64,000 nt of DNA, taken from positions 97,409 through 161,408 of the forward strand of contig NZ_MLFR01000008.1 of the NCBI RefSeq assembly GCF_002095475.1, written 5' to 3'. Positions 29,257-39,187 of this stretch are shown piece after piece (position 1 is the stretch's first letter; each line of letters opens with the position of its first letter). The DNA comes from Pantoea rwandensis (GTDB taxonomy: Bacteria; Pseudomonadota; Gammaproteobacteria; Enterobacterales; Enterobacteriaceae). The notes beneath the pieces were generated by a model. The model was not told where the DNA came from and ran no database searches. It saw nothing but the letters and a program-made list of their open reading frames with translations. Position numbers and translations under genes: made by a program.

Positions 29257-29273
29257 AACTGGTACAATCAGTT
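29257..29273. promoter_or_regulatory. FadR-like operator upstream of fadD
   Basis: AACTGGTACAATCAGTT is a near-palindrome with the CTGGT core and spacing of FadR operators (compare ATCTGGTACGACCAGAT of fadBA). It lies 53 bases before the chosen fadD ATG. FadR represses fadD in E. coli, and fadR is in this window at 36.9 kb. Confidence 0.75.
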
Positions 29274-29309
29274 AAAATATTGTTAACAGCACTGATTGCA
29301 GAGGCAGCG

Positions 29310-31019
29310 ATGGCTATACAACAAGAATATCGGGGTGATTCTTTGAACAAGGCTTGGCTTAAACGCTATCCAGCAGACGTTCCAGCAGAGATTAATGCGG
29401 ATCGCTATACCTCTTTGGTTGAGCTTTTCGAGCACGCAGCGCTGCAATATGCCGACCAAACAGCCTTCGTTAATATGGGTCAGCCAATGACCTATCGTGA
29501 ACTGGACAAGCAAAGTCGGGATTTTGCCGCTTGGCTACAGCAAGGCTTGGGGCTAAAACAAGGCGACCGCGTGGCGCTGATGATGCCCAACCTCCTCCAG
29601 TATCCGGTGGCGCTCTTTGGCGTATTACGTGCTGGCATGGTGGTGGTTAATGTTAACCCTCTCTACACCCCGCGAGAACTGAAACATCAGCTGAACGACA
29701 GTGGTGCCAGCGCCATTGTGATCGTCTCCAACTTTGCTCATACGTTAGAAAAAGTGGTGGCAGAGACGCCAATCAAACACGTGATGTTGACGCGCATGGG
29801 AGACCAACTCGCGCCCATTAAGGCCACGCTGGTCAACTTTGTGGTGAAGTACGTCAAGAAGCTGGTACCGAAATATCATCTGCCGGGCGCCGTGCCCTTC
29901 CGCAGTGCCTTGCAGCAGGGCGCGCAAATGGCATATCAACGTCCAACTCTCACCAATGATGACCTGGCTTTCTTGCAATACACCGGCGGAACGACGGGCG
30001 TTGCCAAAGGCGCGATGCTGACGCACGGCAATATGCAAGCCAATCTGGAGCAGACCAAAGCCACTTACGGTAAACTGCTGCGTGCAGGTAAAGAGCAAGT
30101 TGTTACGGCACTGCCGCTGTACCATATTTTTGCCCTGACCGTTAACTGCCTGCTGTTCCTTGATCTGGGCGGCACCAACCTGTTGATCACTAACCCCCGC
30201 GATATTCCTGGTTTCGTGAAGGAGCTCAGCAAGTTCCCCTTCACGGCCATCACTGGCGTCAATACCCTGTTCAATGCGCTTCTGAATGATGCGAATTTCA
30301 ACAAGCTTGATTTCTCTACGCTGCGTTTATCCGCTGGCGGTGGTATGGCGGTGCAGAAAGCGGTGGCTGAGCGCTGGGAAAAATTGACCGGCCACTATCT
30401 GCTGGAAGGGTATGGATTAACGGAGTGTTCACCGCTGGTTTCGGTTAACCCCTATGACATCACTTGTCACACCGGCAGCATCGGTCTTCCTGTACCCTCA
30501 ACGGATGTCCGCATTGTGGACGATGAAGATAAGGATGTTCCGCCTGGCGAGCCAGGTGAACTCTGCATCCGTGGTCCGCAGGTGATGGTCGGTTACTGGC
30601 AACGGCCGGAGGCGACGGAAGAAGTATTGAAAAATGGCTGGCTGCACACCGGTGATGTTGTTACCGTTGATGGTGAAGGCTTTATTCGCATCGTCGATCG
30701 TAAGAAAGACATGATTCTGGTGTCGGGCTTTAACGTGTATCCTAACGAAATCGAAGATGTGCTGATGCAGCATCCGAAGGTGCGTGAGGCTGCGGCGATC
30801 GGCGTGCCAAGCGATCTCTCCGGTGAGGCGGTGAAAGTTTGCATCGTCAAGAAAGATGCTTCACTCACCAAAGAGGAAGTGCTGGATCATTGCCGCCGTC
30901 AGCTGACGGGCTATAAAGTGCCAAAGATTATCGAGTTTCGTGACGACCTGCCCAAGACGAATGTGGGCAAAATCTTGCGCCGCGAATTGCGCGATGAGGC
31001 GAAGCGAGAAGGGCAGTAA
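29310..31019 (+). CDS. fadD: Long-chain fatty-acid CoA ligase FadD
   Basis: A 569-residue acyl-CoA synthetase that activates fatty acids at the inner membrane for beta-oxidation. The P-loop-like AMP motif [12 protein letters not shown], the adenylate motif [13 protein letters not shown] and the FACS signature [10 protein letters not shown] with [13 protein letters not shown] are intact. Two starts are possible: ATG 29310 (AGAGG upstream), used here, or TTG 29343 (GGGG upstream; [10 protein letters not shown] aligns with E. coli MKKVWLNRYP, giving 558 residues). A FadR-like operator lies upstream and a terminator follows before rnd. Confidence 0.96.
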   Translation: MAIQQEYRGDSLNKAWLKRYPADVPAEINADRYTSLVELFEHAALQYADQTAFVNMGQPMTYRELDKQSRDFAAWLQQGLGLKQGDRVALMMPNLLQYPVALFGVLRAGMVVVNVNPLYTPRELKHQLNDSGASAIVIVSNFAHTLEKVVAETPIKHVMLTRMGDQLAPIKATLVNFVVKYVKKLVPKYHLPGAVPFRSALQQGAQMAYQRPTLTNDDLAFLQYTGGTTGVAKGAMLTHGNMQANLEQTKATYGKLLRAGKEQVVTALPLYHIFALTVNCLLFLDLGGTNLLITNPRDIPGFVKELSKFPFTAITGVNTLFNALLNDANFNKLDFSTLRLSAGGGMAVQKAVAERWEKLTGHYLLEGYGLTECSPLVSVNPYDITCHTGSIGLPVPSTDVRIVDDEDKDVPPGEPGELCIRGPQVMVGYWQRPEATEEVLKNGWLHTGDVVTVDGEGFIRIVDRKKDMILVSGFNVYPNEIEDVLMQHPKVREAAAIGVPSDLSGEAVKVCIVKKDASLTKEEVLDHCRRQLTGYKVPKIIEFRDDLPKTNVGKILRRELRDEAKREGQ

Positions 31020-31039
31020 CACGCTCTTCCTCTCAGGTT

Positions 31040-31065
31040 AACGCCGGCTCAGTCCGGCGTTTTTA
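31040..31065 (+). terminator. Terminator of fadD
   Basis: Stem AACGCCGG / CCGGCGTT with a 6-base loop and TTTT run, 20 bases after the fadD stop. Confidence 0.85.
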
Positions 31066-31117
31066 TTGCTTTTAACATGGAGCGCTGCGCGGAGTTTGCC
31101 GCAGCGAGAATGAATAC

Positions 31118-32239
31118 GTGAATTACACTTTGATCGACCAAGATAGTCAGCTGGCAGCCGTTTGCGAACTGGCACGCCAGCATGATGCGGTAGCACTGGA
31201 TACAGAATTCGTGCGCACGCGTACTTACTATCCGCAGTTGGGCTTAATCCAGCTATTTGATGGTAAACAACTGGTTCTGATCGATCCGCTCAATATTAGC
31301 GACTGGACGCCGTTTGTGGCGCTGTTACAAGACAAGAAAGTCACCAAATTCCTGCACGCGGGTGGCGAAGATCTGGAAGTGTTCCTGCATCGTTTCAAAT
31401 GCCTGCCTGACCCGATGGTCGATACGCAGATTCTGGCAGCCTTTGCTGGGCAACCGCTGTCGTGGGGCTTTGCCTCGATGGTGAATCACTTCAATCAGAT
31501 CGAACTGGACAAGAGTGAATCCCGCACCGATTGGTTAGCACGCCCGCTGACCGAACGTCAGTGCGATTATGCCGCGGCAGATGTGGCGTACTTGCTTCCC
31601 ATCGCGCATCAGCTGGTGGAACAAACCCAAGCGGCAGGCAACATGGCGGCCGCGCTCAGTGAATGCGATAACCTGTGCCAGCGTCGTCTTGATGTGTTGC
31701 AGCCTGATGAGGCGTGGCGCGATATCACCAACGCATGGCAATTGCGTCCACGGCAATTGGCGGCACTGCAGCGTCTGGCAGCTTGGCGTTTAAACCTCGC
31801 CCGTCAGAAAGACATGGCCGTGAACTTTGTGGTGCGCGAAGAGAATCTGTGGAAAGTGGCGCGCTTTATGCCGGGTAGCTTGGGCGAATTAGATCATTTG
31901 GGATTGAATGGTCACGAAATCCGTTTCCATGGTAAGGCGATGGTGGCGCTGGTGGCAGAAGCACAGGCGCAGGATGAAGCAACGCTGCCGCAACCGCTGC
32001 CGAACCTGATTGATCACCCGCACTACAAGCAGGCGTTTAAAGCAATTAAGGCACTGGTATTGCAGGTCAGTGAAGAGACCGGCTTCAGTCAGGAATTGCT
32101 GGCTTCGCGTCGCCAGATCAACCAAGTGCTGAGTGTCTATTGGGGCCTAAAGAGCGGCTGTAGGACACCGGAACTGTTAACCGGCTGGCGTGGTGAGTTA
32201 CTTCAGGCACGCATCGATGAGATCGTGCAAACGCTGTAA
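31118..32239 (+). CDS. rnd: Ribonuclease D
   Basis: A 373-residue 3'-5' exoribonuclease for tRNA and small stable RNA maturation (E. coli 375). DEDD exonuclease motifs: LDTEFVRTRTYYPQLGL (Exo I), HAGGEDLEVF (Exo II) and YAAADVAYLLPI (Exo III). The C-terminal half holds two HRDC domains, the second containing ELLASRRQINQVL. GTG start at 31118; the ribosome site is weak, and E. coli rnd also uses a poor non-ATG start. It ends at a hairpin shared with minE; E. coli has a genome breakpoint here. Confidence 0.95.
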   Translation: MNYTLIDQDSQLAAVCELARQHDAVALDTEFVRTRTYYPQLGLIQLFDGKQLVLIDPLNISDWTPFVALLQDKKVTKFLHAGGEDLEVFLHRFKCLPDPMVDTQILAAFAGQPLSWGFASMVNHFNQIELDKSESRTDWLARPLTERQCDYAAADVAYLLPIAHQLVEQTQAAGNMAAALSECDNLCQRRLDVLQPDEAWRDITNAWQLRPRQLAALQRLAAWRLNLARQKDMAVNFVVREENLWKVARFMPGSLGELDHLGLNGHEIRFHGKAMVALVAEAQAQDEATLPQPLPNLIDHPHYKQAFKAIKALVLQVSEETGFSQELLASRRQINQVLSVYWGLKSGCRTPELLTGWRGELLQARIDEIVQTL

Positions 32240-32246
32240 GCATGGC

Positions 32247-32278
32247 ATTTTCCCCTGCGCAACATCGCAGGGGAAAAT
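32247..32278. terminator. Bidirectional terminator between rnd and minE
   Basis: Perfect 13-bp stem ATTTTCCCCTGCG / CGCAGGGGAAAAT with a 6-base loop between convergent genes; the A/T ends of the stem give short T runs in both directions. Confidence 0.88.
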
Positions 32279-32294
32279 CATGAACCCGCTTCTA

Positions 32295-32570
32295 TCATTT
32301 AGGAACGTCTTCCGTCTCCGTCTCCGGCAATGTGACGTTAAGTTCCAGGATGGAGATATCGTCCCCTTTCTGATCCAGCTGAACGGTCACCATATCCGGG
32401 TCAATTTTCACGTACTTACAGATCACTTCCAAAATATCGCGCTTTAACTGCGGCAGATAGTGGGGCTCACTGTCGCCCCTTCTGCGTTCGGCCACGATAA
32501 TCTGCAGCCTTTCCTTGGCTATATTGGCTGTGTTCTTCTTACGGGATAAAAAGAAATCAAGTAATGCCAT
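32295..32570 (-). CDS. minE: Cell-division topological specificity factor MinE
   Basis: 91 residues (E. coli 88). The N-terminal membrane-targeting and MinD-activating part ([20 protein letters not shown]) is followed by a dimerising topological-specificity domain. It stimulates MinD ATPase, driving pole-to-pole oscillation that restricts division to midcell. Last gene of minCDE, three bases after minD. The C-terminal tail (ETETEDVPK) is slightly longer than in E. coli. Confidence 0.97.
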   Translation of the reverse strand: MALLDFFLSRKKNTANIAKERLQIIVAERRRGDSEPHYLPQLKRDILEVICKYVKIDPDMVTVQLDQKGDDISILELNVTLPETETEDVPK

Positions 32571-32573
32571 TGG

Positions 32574-33386
32574 TTATCCCCCGAACAGGCGTTTCAGGAA
32601 ACCCTTCTTCTCTTCTTCAATAAAGCGGAAGGGGCGTTCTTCGCCAAGCAGGCGATCTACGGTATCAGCGTAAGCTTTACCGGCGTCAGAATTAGCGTCG
32701 AGGATCACTGGCTCACCTTGGTTAGAAGCGCGCAGCACAGACTGATCTTCTGGAATTACACCCACTAATGGAATACGCAGGATTTCCAGCACGTCTTCCA
32801 TGCTGAGCATATCGCCACGGGTTACACGGCCCGGGTTATAGCGCGTCAGCAGCAGGTGCTCTTTTACTGGATCCTGGCTGTTCTCCGCACGGCGTGATTT
32901 CGACGAGATGATGCCAAGAATTCGGTCGGAGTCACGTACAGAAGAGACTTCCGGGTTAGTGGTTATGATCGCTTCATCGGCGAAATACAGCGCCATCAGG
33001 GCACCGGTTTCGATACCTGCCGGTGAATCACACACGATGAAATCAAATTCCATGGTGGCCAAATCGTTCAGCACTTTTTCCACGCCTTCACGGGTCAGTG
33101 CATCTTTATCGCGCGTTTGTGATGCGGGCAGAATATAGAGCTGCTCAGTACGCTTATCACGAATCAGCGCCTGGTTCAGTGTGGCATCACCCTGAATCAC
33201 ATTGACGAAATCATAGACCACACGGCGTTCACAGCCCATGATCAGGTCGAGGTTACGCAGACCGATATCAAAATCGATCACGACGGTTTTTTTGCCCTTT
33301 TGCGCTAACCCTGTGGCGATGGCCGCGCTGGACGTGGTCTTGCCAACGCCCCCTTTACCCGATGTAACTACAATGATGCGTGCCAT
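32574..33386 (-). CDS. minD: Septum-site-determining ATPase MinD
   Basis: 270 residues, same length as E. coli MinD. Deviant Walker A motif GKGGVGKTTSSAAIA near residues 10-16, Walker B-like VCDSPAGIE, and a C-terminal amphipathic membrane-targeting helix (EEEKKGFLKRLFGG). Membrane-bound MinD-ATP recruits MinC, the FtsZ inhibitor, and is released by MinE. Between minC and minE in one operon. Confidence 0.98.
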   Translation of the reverse strand: MARIIVVTSGKGGVGKTTSSAAIATGLAQKGKKTVVIDFDIGLRNLDLIMGCERRVVYDFVNVIQGDATLNQALIRDKRTEQLYILPASQTRDKDALTREGVEKVLNDLATMEFDFIVCDSPAGIETGALMALYFADEAIITTNPEVSSVRDSDRILGIISSKSRRAENSQDPVKEHLLLTRYNPGRVTRGDMLSMEDVLEILRIPLVGVIPEDQSVLRASNQGEPVILDANSDAGKAYADTVDRLLGEERPFRFIEEEKKGFLKRLFGG

Positions 33387-33419
33387 AAATGTTGATTTCC
33401 TTAACGAAAGAAAAGGGGC

Positions 33420-34130
33420 CTAATTAAGTGTCTGTATGGTGAGCGCGCCTTCTTTGAGACACAGGCGCGCGGCTTTACCAAAGAATTCCGCCGGGATTTG
33501 ATCCATCATCCAATATTCACCGGCAATAGAAACCAACTCGGCTGCGAGGTTGGTGCAAAAAATCTGACTATCGCGCTGGCCGCCAACGCCGGCCAGTGCA
33601 CGTCCGCGCATCATGCCGTAAATATGAATGTTGCCATCTGCCACCAATTCGGCACCGGCGCTGACGCTGTTGGTGACGATAAGATCGGCATTGCGCGCGT
33701 AGATTTGCTGGCCTGAACGCACCGGTGTATTGATGATGCGAGTTTTACTGGCGGTTTCAGTCACCGGTGCGGCAACAGGAAGCGGGGCTTCAACCACGGG
33801 AGCGTCTACGCGTTTACGATTCTCTTTGCCTTCTGACAGCACGGGCAAACCGGCGCGGGCAATCATTTTTTTCAGAGCTTCATCTTTGCAACCACTAACG
33901 CCAACAATGCGTAAACCGGTCGCGATGACGGCTTGCTGCATCTGCTTCCAGTTAATGTCGCCGTTGAGCGCCGAGACATTGAGCACCACTGGGGCATTTT
34001 GCAAAAACGCAGGCGCTTGGTCGATTTTGTCCTGCAGTGCCTGACGAATCACCTCGGGTTGCGAATGGTGCAGATGAACGACTGACAGGGTAAAACTGCT
34101 TCCCTTGAATTCGATTGGCGTTTGCGACAT
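33420..34130 (-). CDS. minC: Septum-site-determining FtsZ inhibitor MinC
   Basis: 236 residues. The N-terminal FtsZ-inhibiting domain (about 1-105) is joined by an Ala/Pro/Val-rich linker (about 105-130) to the C-terminal beta-helix domain ([20 protein letters not shown] onward) that dimerises and binds MinD. First gene of minCDE and divergent from ycgL across about 150 bases. In E. coli minC is 231 residues; the difference is in the linker. Confidence 0.97.
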   Translation of the reverse strand: MSQTPIEFKGSSFTLSVVHLHHSQPEVIRQALQDKIDQAPAFLQNAPVVLNVSALNGDINWKQMQQAVIATGLRIVGVSGCKDEALKKMIARAGLPVLSEGKENRKRVDAPVVEAPLPVAAPVTETASKTRIINTPVRSGQQIYARNADLIVTNSVSAGAELVADGNIHIYGMMRGRALAGVGGQRDSQIFCTNLAAELVSIAGEYWMMDQIPAEFFGKAARLCLKEGALTIQTLN

Positions 34131-34283
34131 CTGTCCTGACTCAGTCCTGTTTTACGACCCTAAGATGTACAGCGATAAAATCATCATTAACATCAAACGG
34201 TCAATATTCGAAGTTCTGCAAGCATGTTATAGTTACTGCTATATTCAGGCAAGTGACGCCATCGGTTAATTCGAGTAAAAAAT

Positions 34284-34559
34284 ATGTTTTGTGTGATCTA
34301 CAGAAGCCCGCAACGCGACCAGACTTATCTTTATGTTGAAAAAAAAGACGATTTCTCTCGCGTACCGGAAGAGCTGCTGCGCGGCTTTGGTAAACCTAAG
34401 CTGGCGATGGTGATATCGCTGGACAAACGCGACAAATTGGCTAATGCCGATATCAATAAAGTTAAGCAAGGATTGAGCGATCAAGGCTATTATTTGCAGA
34501 TCCCACCACCGGTAGAAAGTCTGCTCAACATTCACCTTGAGCAGGGTAAAAAAGATTAA
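34284..34559 (+). CDS. ycgL: YcgL-domain protein
   Basis: 91 residues with the YcgL fold signature [20 protein letters not shown] and [15 protein letters not shown]. Function is unknown in E. coli, though the fold is solved and lacks a known ligand site. The E. coli annotation starts 11 residues earlier; the ATG here corresponds to the internal conserved methionine. Divergent from minC, a conserved arrangement. Confidence 0.93.
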   Translation: MFCVIYRSPQRDQTYLYVEKKDDFSRVPEELLRGFGKPKLAMVISLDKRDKLANADINKVKQGLSDQGYYLQIPPPVESLLNIHLEQGKKD

Positions 34560-34827
34560 TTCGGATTCATCTGTAAATATAGCCTGTAAAAATCCTCAGT
34601 GTTATTTGCATTAATTAATTGCCCGCTTAAAAGCTTTATTGCGGGCATTAAATCAAACTCTGCTTTGCACTTTCTTGTGAACGATTAACGACTTTTGACA
34701 ATTTCCGCCACGTCTGCAGCCATAAACCCGCTAATATAATCCCCCTCAGATCGTCGCGTTCCGGCGCTGAGCCTGACACATCCGCCAGCATACCTGGCGT
34801 CAAACACAACTCAAGCAGGGGAATCAC

Positions 34828-35487
34828 ATGTATCAGCATCGTAACTGGCAGGGCGCTTTGTTGGATTATCCCGTCAGCAAAGTGGTTTGCGTAGGCAGCA
34901 ACTATGCGAAGCATATCAAGGAAATGGGTAGCGCAACGCCGACAGAGCCAGTGGTGTTCATCAAACCCGAAACGGCGGTGTGTGATTTGCGCCAGCCGCT
35001 CTCTATTCCTTCCGCCTTTGGTGAAGTGCATCATGAAGTCGAACTGGCAGTCTTGATCGGTTCGACATTGAAGCAAGCCAGCGAAGAGCATGTTGCCAAG
35101 GCGATTGCCGGGTACGGCGTTGCGCTGGATCTGACACTGCGTGATGTTCAGGCTGGACTGAAAAAAGCCGGCCAGCCTTGGGAAAAATCCAAAGGATTTG
35201 ATAACTCTTGCCCATTGTCGGGTTTTATCCCGGTTGCGGAGTTCGGTGGTGATCCACAAAATACGGAGCTGAAGTTGGTCGTGAATGGTGAAGTGCGCCA
35301 GCATGGCTCTACTGCCGACATGATCCATAAAATCCTGCCACTGATCGCCTATATGAGCCAGTATTTCACTCTGCGCGCGGGGGATGTCATCCTGACCGGG
35401 ACGCCTGAAGGCGTGGGTCCGATGCGTTCTGGTGACAAACTTGAAATCTCACTGGCCGGTCACGGTATTAGCACGCGCGTGCTGTAA
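34828..35487 (+). CDS. ycgM: Fumarylacetoacetate-hydrolase-family protein YcgM
   Basis: 219 residues, same length as E. coli YcgM. Single FAH domain with metal-binding acidic residues in [21 protein letters not shown] and the terminal [15 protein letters not shown] segment. Homologues act as acylpyruvate hydrolases or oxaloacetate tautomerase/decarboxylases; the exact role here is unproven. The ATG follows GGGGAA by about 5 bases. Upstream of ycgN in the same direction. Confidence 0.93.
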   Translation: MYQHRNWQGALLDYPVSKVVCVGSNYAKHIKEMGSATPTEPVVFIKPETAVCDLRQPLSIPSAFGEVHHEVELAVLIGSTLKQASEEHVAKAIAGYGVALDLTLRDVQAGLKKAGQPWEKSKGFDNSCPLSGFIPVAEFGGDPQNTELKLVVNGEVRQHGSTADMIHKILPLIAYMSQYFTLRAGDVILTGTPEGVGPMRSGDKLEISLAGHGISTRVL

Positions 35488-35497
35488 AACTTGCATC

Positions 35498-35526
35498 ACC
35501 GCACCTGAACCTTTATAAGGTGCGGT
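35498..35526 (+). terminator. Hairpin between ycgM and ycgN
   Basis: Perfect 9-bp stem ACCGCACCT / AGGTGCGGT with an 11-base loop and only a weak T-rich tail; may be an attenuating hairpin rather than a full terminator. Confidence 0.5.
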
Positions 35527-35552
35527 CTTGTTGCTTAACCCGGACCGCCATC

Positions 35553-35999
35553 ATGACTGAACAACCTTTCTGGCAGACTAAACGCCTTGACCAAATGGAC
35601 GATGCAGAGTGGGAATCGCTGTGCGACGGCTGTGGTCAGTGCTGCCTGAACAAGTTGCAGGATGCGGACACCGACGAAATTTACTTCACTAACGTTGCCT
35701 GTAATCAGCTCAACATCAAAACCTGCCAGTGCCGTAACTATGAGCGCCGGTTTGAGTATGAAGAAGATTGCATCAAGCTCACGCGTGAAAACCTCACCAC
35801 CTTTAACTGGTTGCCGCGCACCTGCGCGTATCGACTGTTAGGCGAGGGGGGCACGTTACCGGCATGGCACCCATTGGTGGCCGGCTCGAAAAAGGCGATG
35901 CATGCACAGCGTATTTCGGTGCGATACATTGCGGTGCGGGAAAGTGAAGTGCGAGACTGGGAAGATCACATTATTGATCGACCGGATCGTAACGGTTGA
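35553..35999 (+). CDS. ycgN: YcgN, cysteine-rich UPF0260 (YkgJ-type) protein
   Basis: 148 residues, cytosolic, with a CxxCGxCC cluster (CDGCGQCC near residues 25-32) and further cysteines in [18 protein letters not shown] and PRTCAYR, the pattern of the YkgJ family of putative zinc- or iron-sulfur-binding proteins. Function is unknown. Start ATG 35553 ([14 protein letters not shown]) is set by alignment; an upstream in-frame ATG at 35520 adds 11 non-conserved residues. Convergent with dsbB. Confidence 0.93.
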   Translation: MTEQPFWQTKRLDQMDDAEWESLCDGCGQCCLNKLQDADTDEIYFTNVACNQLNIKTCQCRNYERRFEYEEDCIKLTRENLTTFNWLPRTCAYRLLGEGGTLPAWHPLVAGSKKAMHAQRISVRYIAVRESEVRDWEDHIIDRPDRNG

Positions 36000-36003
36000 A
36001 GCA

Positions 36004-36035
36004 AAAACAGGCAGCGATGGCTGCCTGTTTTATTT
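36004..36035. terminator. Bidirectional terminator between ycgN and dsbB
   Basis: Perfect 12-bp stem AAAACAGGCAGC / GCTGCCTGTTTT with a GATG loop; T-rich on both strands, between convergent genes. Confidence 0.9.
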
Positions 36036-36039
36036 GTAC

Positions 36040-36573
36040 TTAACGGCCGAACAGATCGCGACGTTTAGGCTTGAAAGGTTGGGCAATCAGCACCAGCACA
36101 CCGACCAGCAGGTAAGCCGCAAAGATCACGATCATCCACTGCGGCATACTCCAGGTGAGGAATGTCCAGCTACGCTCGGCACAATCTCCACTTGCCACAA
36201 ACACTGACGGCAACCACTTATCCAGAGGCAGCCAGGTGGGGAAGCGGGCGGCAAAATCACAGGTGACAAACGGATTCGGATGCAGCTGAATGTTCGTGTG
36301 TTCGATGGAGAGCGCCAAACCTTTGTAAGCGCTGTACAACCAAATGACGATGGCTGCCCAACGCAGCGGCAGGGATTTCGGTGCAATCGCACCCACAATG
36401 CCGGCACCCATTACGCCAAACAGCGCGCAACGTTCATAAATGCACATGACGCAGGGTTTAAGTCCCATGGCGTGTTGAAAGAACAGTGCAACAAGTTCAA
36501 AAGCCAGTGCTGTTAGAGCCAACAATAACCATGCTCCGCGACCTCGTGAGCATTGATTTAAATATCGCAACAT
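36040..36573 (-). CDS. dsbB: Disulfide-bond oxidoreductase DsbB
   Basis: A 177-residue inner-membrane protein (E. coli 176) with four helices. Active cysteine pairs are C41/C44 ([12 protein letters not shown]) and C105/C131 (FVTCDF and SGDCAERSW), which pass electrons from DsbA to quinone. Start ATG 36573 (MLRYLNQC) matches E. coli; upstream in-frame extension is not conserved. In E. coli nhaB lies next, before fadR; here dsbB is directly divergent from fadR. Confidence 0.96.
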   Translation of the reverse strand: MLRYLNQCSRGRGAWLLLALTALAFELVALFFQHAMGLKPCVMCIYERCALFGVMGAGIVGAIAPKSLPLRWAAIVIWLYSAYKGLALSIEHTNIQLHPNPFVTCDFAARFPTWLPLDKWLPSVFVASGDCAERSWTFLTWSMPQWMIVIFAAYLLVGVLVLIAQPFKPKRRDLFGR

Positions 36574-36891
36574 ATTGCTTATCCTGTAGCCGTTAATGCT
36601 TGGCAGTGTAAACCAAAAGCGCACCCATGCCAGCCAGGTAATGGGAAAAAATCATGTATAAAAATAACTTAAGCCTGATCCAGGCCAAGTTAAGGGCAGT
36701 TTTACGGTATCGGGAGGAAGCCGAGCGGTAACCGCAACGCAAACGAGTGCTTTACTATTACTTTCTGACAAAATCCCTGCTGAATTTTGCGCCAGCGCGC
36801 GCTTTTAATCCGTTGTCAGGCTATTTCCGCTATAGCCCCTCTGGTATGATGAGTGCCATTACGACAAAGAAAGCAATGAGAAATAAATGCT
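36574..36891. other. 318-base dsbB-fadR divergent spacer, no nhaB
   Basis: No gene or recognisable nhaB remnant. A -10-like TATGAT at 36845-36850 and a FadR-like operator lie just before fadR. The rest contains no clear repeat. Confidence 0.65.
36839..36855. promoter_or_regulatory. FadR-like operator overlapping the fadR -10 region
   Basis: CTCTGGTATGATGAGTG carries the CTGGT half and ATGATGAGT right part seen in the E. coli fadD operator as I remember it. It overlaps the TATGAT hexamer 41 bases before the fadR ATG, a repressing position. Confidence 0.5.
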
Positions 36892-37611
36892 ATGGTGATT
36901 AAGGCGCAAAGCCCCGCAGGATTTGCTGAAGAGTATATTATTGAAAGCATCTGGAACAGTCGCTTTCCGCCGGGGTCGATTCTACCTGCCGAACGTGAGC
37001 TTTCTGAACTGATTGGCGTGACACGCACCACGTTGCGTGAAGTTTTACAGCGTCTGGCACGTGATGGCTGGCTGACTATTCAGCATGGTAAACCCACCCG
37101 TGTAAACGATTTCTGGGAAACCTCAGGGCTGAATATTCTCGAAACACTTGCCCGTCTCGATCACGATAGCGTGCCGCAGTTGATTGATAATCTGCTTTCT
37201 GTGCGTACCAATATCGCCTCCATTTTTATCAGCCGTGCGCTGCGCCATCACCCCGATAAGGCGCGTGAAGTGCTGGAAAACGCATTAAGTGAAGAAGACA
37301 AGGCTGATGCCTACACTGAACTGGATTACCGCGTGTTCCGTGGCTTAGCCTTTGCGTCCGGTAACCCGATTTATGGTCTTATTCTGAACGGCCTGAAAGG
37401 TCTGTATACCCGGGTGGGACGCCACTATTTCTCCAATCCAGAAGCACGTCACCAGGCTCGCAGTTTCTATCGTCAGTTATTGGATCTGTGTAGTGCGACA
37501 CCCACGCAGGATCAGATCGTAGATTCAGTGCGTGAATATGGACGTCGTAGCGGTGAGATTTGGCACAGTATGCAGAAGAGCATGCCGGACGATTTAGCCA
37601 GCAAGCGATAA
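36892..37611 (+). CDS. fadR: Fatty-acid metabolism regulator FadR
   Basis: 239 residues, identical in length to E. coli FadR. GntR-type winged helix (about 1-75, with [20 protein letters not shown] and [16 protein letters not shown]) and an all-helical acyl-CoA-binding C-terminal domain. Represses beta-oxidation genes and activates fabA/fabB; long-chain acyl-CoA releases it. Likely targets here are fadD and, by its own upstream site, fadR. Followed by a terminator shared with ycgB. Confidence 0.97.
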   Translation: MVIKAQSPAGFAEEYIIESIWNSRFPPGSILPAERELSELIGVTRTTLREVLQRLARDGWLTIQHGKPTRVNDFWETSGLNILETLARLDHDSVPQLIDNLLSVRTNIASIFISRALRHHPDKAREVLENALSEEDKADAYTELDYRVFRGLAFASGNPIYGLILNGLKGLYTRVGRHYFSNPEARHQARSFYRQLLDLCSATPTQDQIVDSVREYGRRSGEIWHSMQKSMPDDLASKR

Positions 37612-37616
37612 AAAGA

Positions 37617-37646
37617 AAACCGGACCTCAGCAGTCCGGTTTTTTTA
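37617..37646. terminator. Bidirectional terminator between fadR and ycgB
   Basis: Stem AAACCGGAC / GTCCGGTTT with a 7-base loop, T run on the plus strand (seven T) and a T-rich run on the minus strand. Confidence 0.9.
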
Positions 37647-37651
37647 TCACT

Positions 37652-39187
37652 CTACAACGCAGGGCCACGCGACGGCGAACGGTCAAGCAGCTCGACACTG
37701 CCATCCTCATTCTGTTGCTCAAGAATGACATCGAATCCCCATAAGCGATGTACGTGCTTCAACACTTCGCGGCGGCTCTTATCGAGCGGTGCCCGTTGCT
37801 GCGGAACATAGCGCAGGGTTAAAGAACGGTCACCACGCAGGTCAACGTTGTACACCTGAATATTCGGCTCCAGATTACTCAGGTTATATTGCGCCGAAAG
37901 CTGCTGACGTATCGCCCGGTATCCGGCTTCGTCATGAATCGCGGCAATTTCCAGGAAGTTATTACGATCGTCATCCATTACCGTGAATAACCGGAAGTCA
38001 CGCATCACTTTCGGTGACAAGAACTGGCTGATAAAACTCTCATCCTTGAACTCACGCATAGCAAAGTGCAGTGTTTTCAACCAATCGGAACCGGCAATGT
38101 CCGGGAACCAGTAGCGATCTTCTTCAGTCGGTGACTGACAAATACGCTTGATATCCTGGAACATGGCAAAGCCCAACGCATAAGGATTGATGCCGTTATA
38201 CCACTGGCTGTTATAAGGCGGCTGGAACACCACATTGGTGTGGCTGTGCAGGAACTCCATCATAAAGCGTTCCGACACTTTTCCCTCGTCATACAGATGA
38301 TTAAGGATGGTGTAATGCCAGAAAGTTGCCCAACCTTCATTCATCACCTGGGTCTGTTTCTGCGGATAGAAATACTGGCTGACCTTACGCACGATGCGTA
38401 GCACCTCACGCTGCCAGGATTCCAGCAGCGGGGCATTCTTTTCCATAAAGTAGAGCAGGTTCTCTTGTGGCTCTGAAGGGTAGCGCGATGCTTCCACATG
38501 CACCGACTCCTTCTCTTTACGCGGCAAGGTACGCCACAGGGTGTTAACCTGGCTTTGCAGATACTCTTCCCGACTCTTTTGCCGCGCTTTCTCTTCCTGT
38601 AGCGAGATTTTTTGTGGTCGTTTGTAACGGTCCACACCATAGTTCATCAGCGCATGGCAGGAGTCGAGTAGACGTTCCACTTCCTCTACACCATAGCGCT
38701 CTTCACAGTCGGAGATATAGTTGCGGGCAAACAGCAGGTAATCAACGATTGAGCTGGCATCTGTCCAACTGCGGAACAGGTAGTTATTTTTAAAGAAAGA
38801 GTTGTGGCCATAACAGGCGTGCGCCATCACCAGCGCTTGCATGGTCATGGTGTTCTCTTCCATTAAATAGGCGATACAAGGGTTGGAGTTGATGACGATT
38901 TCATACGCCAGGCCTTGCTGGCCATGCTTGTAGCGTTGCTCAGTCTCGATAAATTTTTTACCGAATGACCAGTGCGCATAGTTGATTGGCATACCTACGC
39001 TTGAGTAGGCATCCATCATCTGTTCGGAGGTAATTACTTCAATTTGATGCGGGTAGGTATCAAGCCCATAGCTTTTTGCCACGCGGTCAATTTCTGCCAG
39101 ATAGACATCGAGTAATTCGAATGTCCAGTCCGGCCCATCACTAAGTCGTTTACTGCTCCGGGTTGGCTCGTCAAAGATTGTCGTCAT
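37652..39187 (-). CDS. ycgB: SpoVR-family protein YcgB
   Basis: A 511-residue cytosolic protein (E. coli 510) of the SpoVR family, named for a Bacillus spore-cortex gene. Conserved features include the early histidine-rich HACYGHNSFFKNNYLF segment, NEGWATFWHYTILNHLYDEG (a possible metal-binding site) and YALGFAMFQDIKR. Biochemical function is unknown. In many bacteria it is encoded next to prkA/yeaG and yeaH; here those genes are about 8 kb away on the same strand. Divergent from dadA. Confidence 0.95.
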   Translation of the reverse strand: MTTIFDEPTRSSKRLSDGPDWTFELLDVYLAEIDRVAKSYGLDTYPHQIEVITSEQMMDAYSSVGMPINYAHWSFGKKFIETEQRYKHGQQGLAYEIVINSNPCIAYLMEENTMTMQALVMAHACYGHNSFFKNNYLFRSWTDASSIVDYLLFARNYISDCEERYGVEEVERLLDSCHALMNYGVDRYKRPQKISLQEEKARQKSREEYLQSQVNTLWRTLPRKEKESVHVEASRYPSEPQENLLYFMEKNAPLLESWQREVLRIVRKVSQYFYPQKQTQVMNEGWATFWHYTILNHLYDEGKVSERFMMEFLHSHTNVVFQPPYNSQWYNGINPYALGFAMFQDIKRICQSPTEEDRYWFPDIAGSDWLKTLHFAMREFKDESFISQFLSPKVMRDFRLFTVMDDDRNNFLEIAAIHDEAGYRAIRQQLSAQYNLSNLEPNIQVYNVDLRGDRSLTLRYVPQQRAPLDKSRREVLKHVHRLWGFDVILEQQNEDGSVELLDRSPSRGPAL

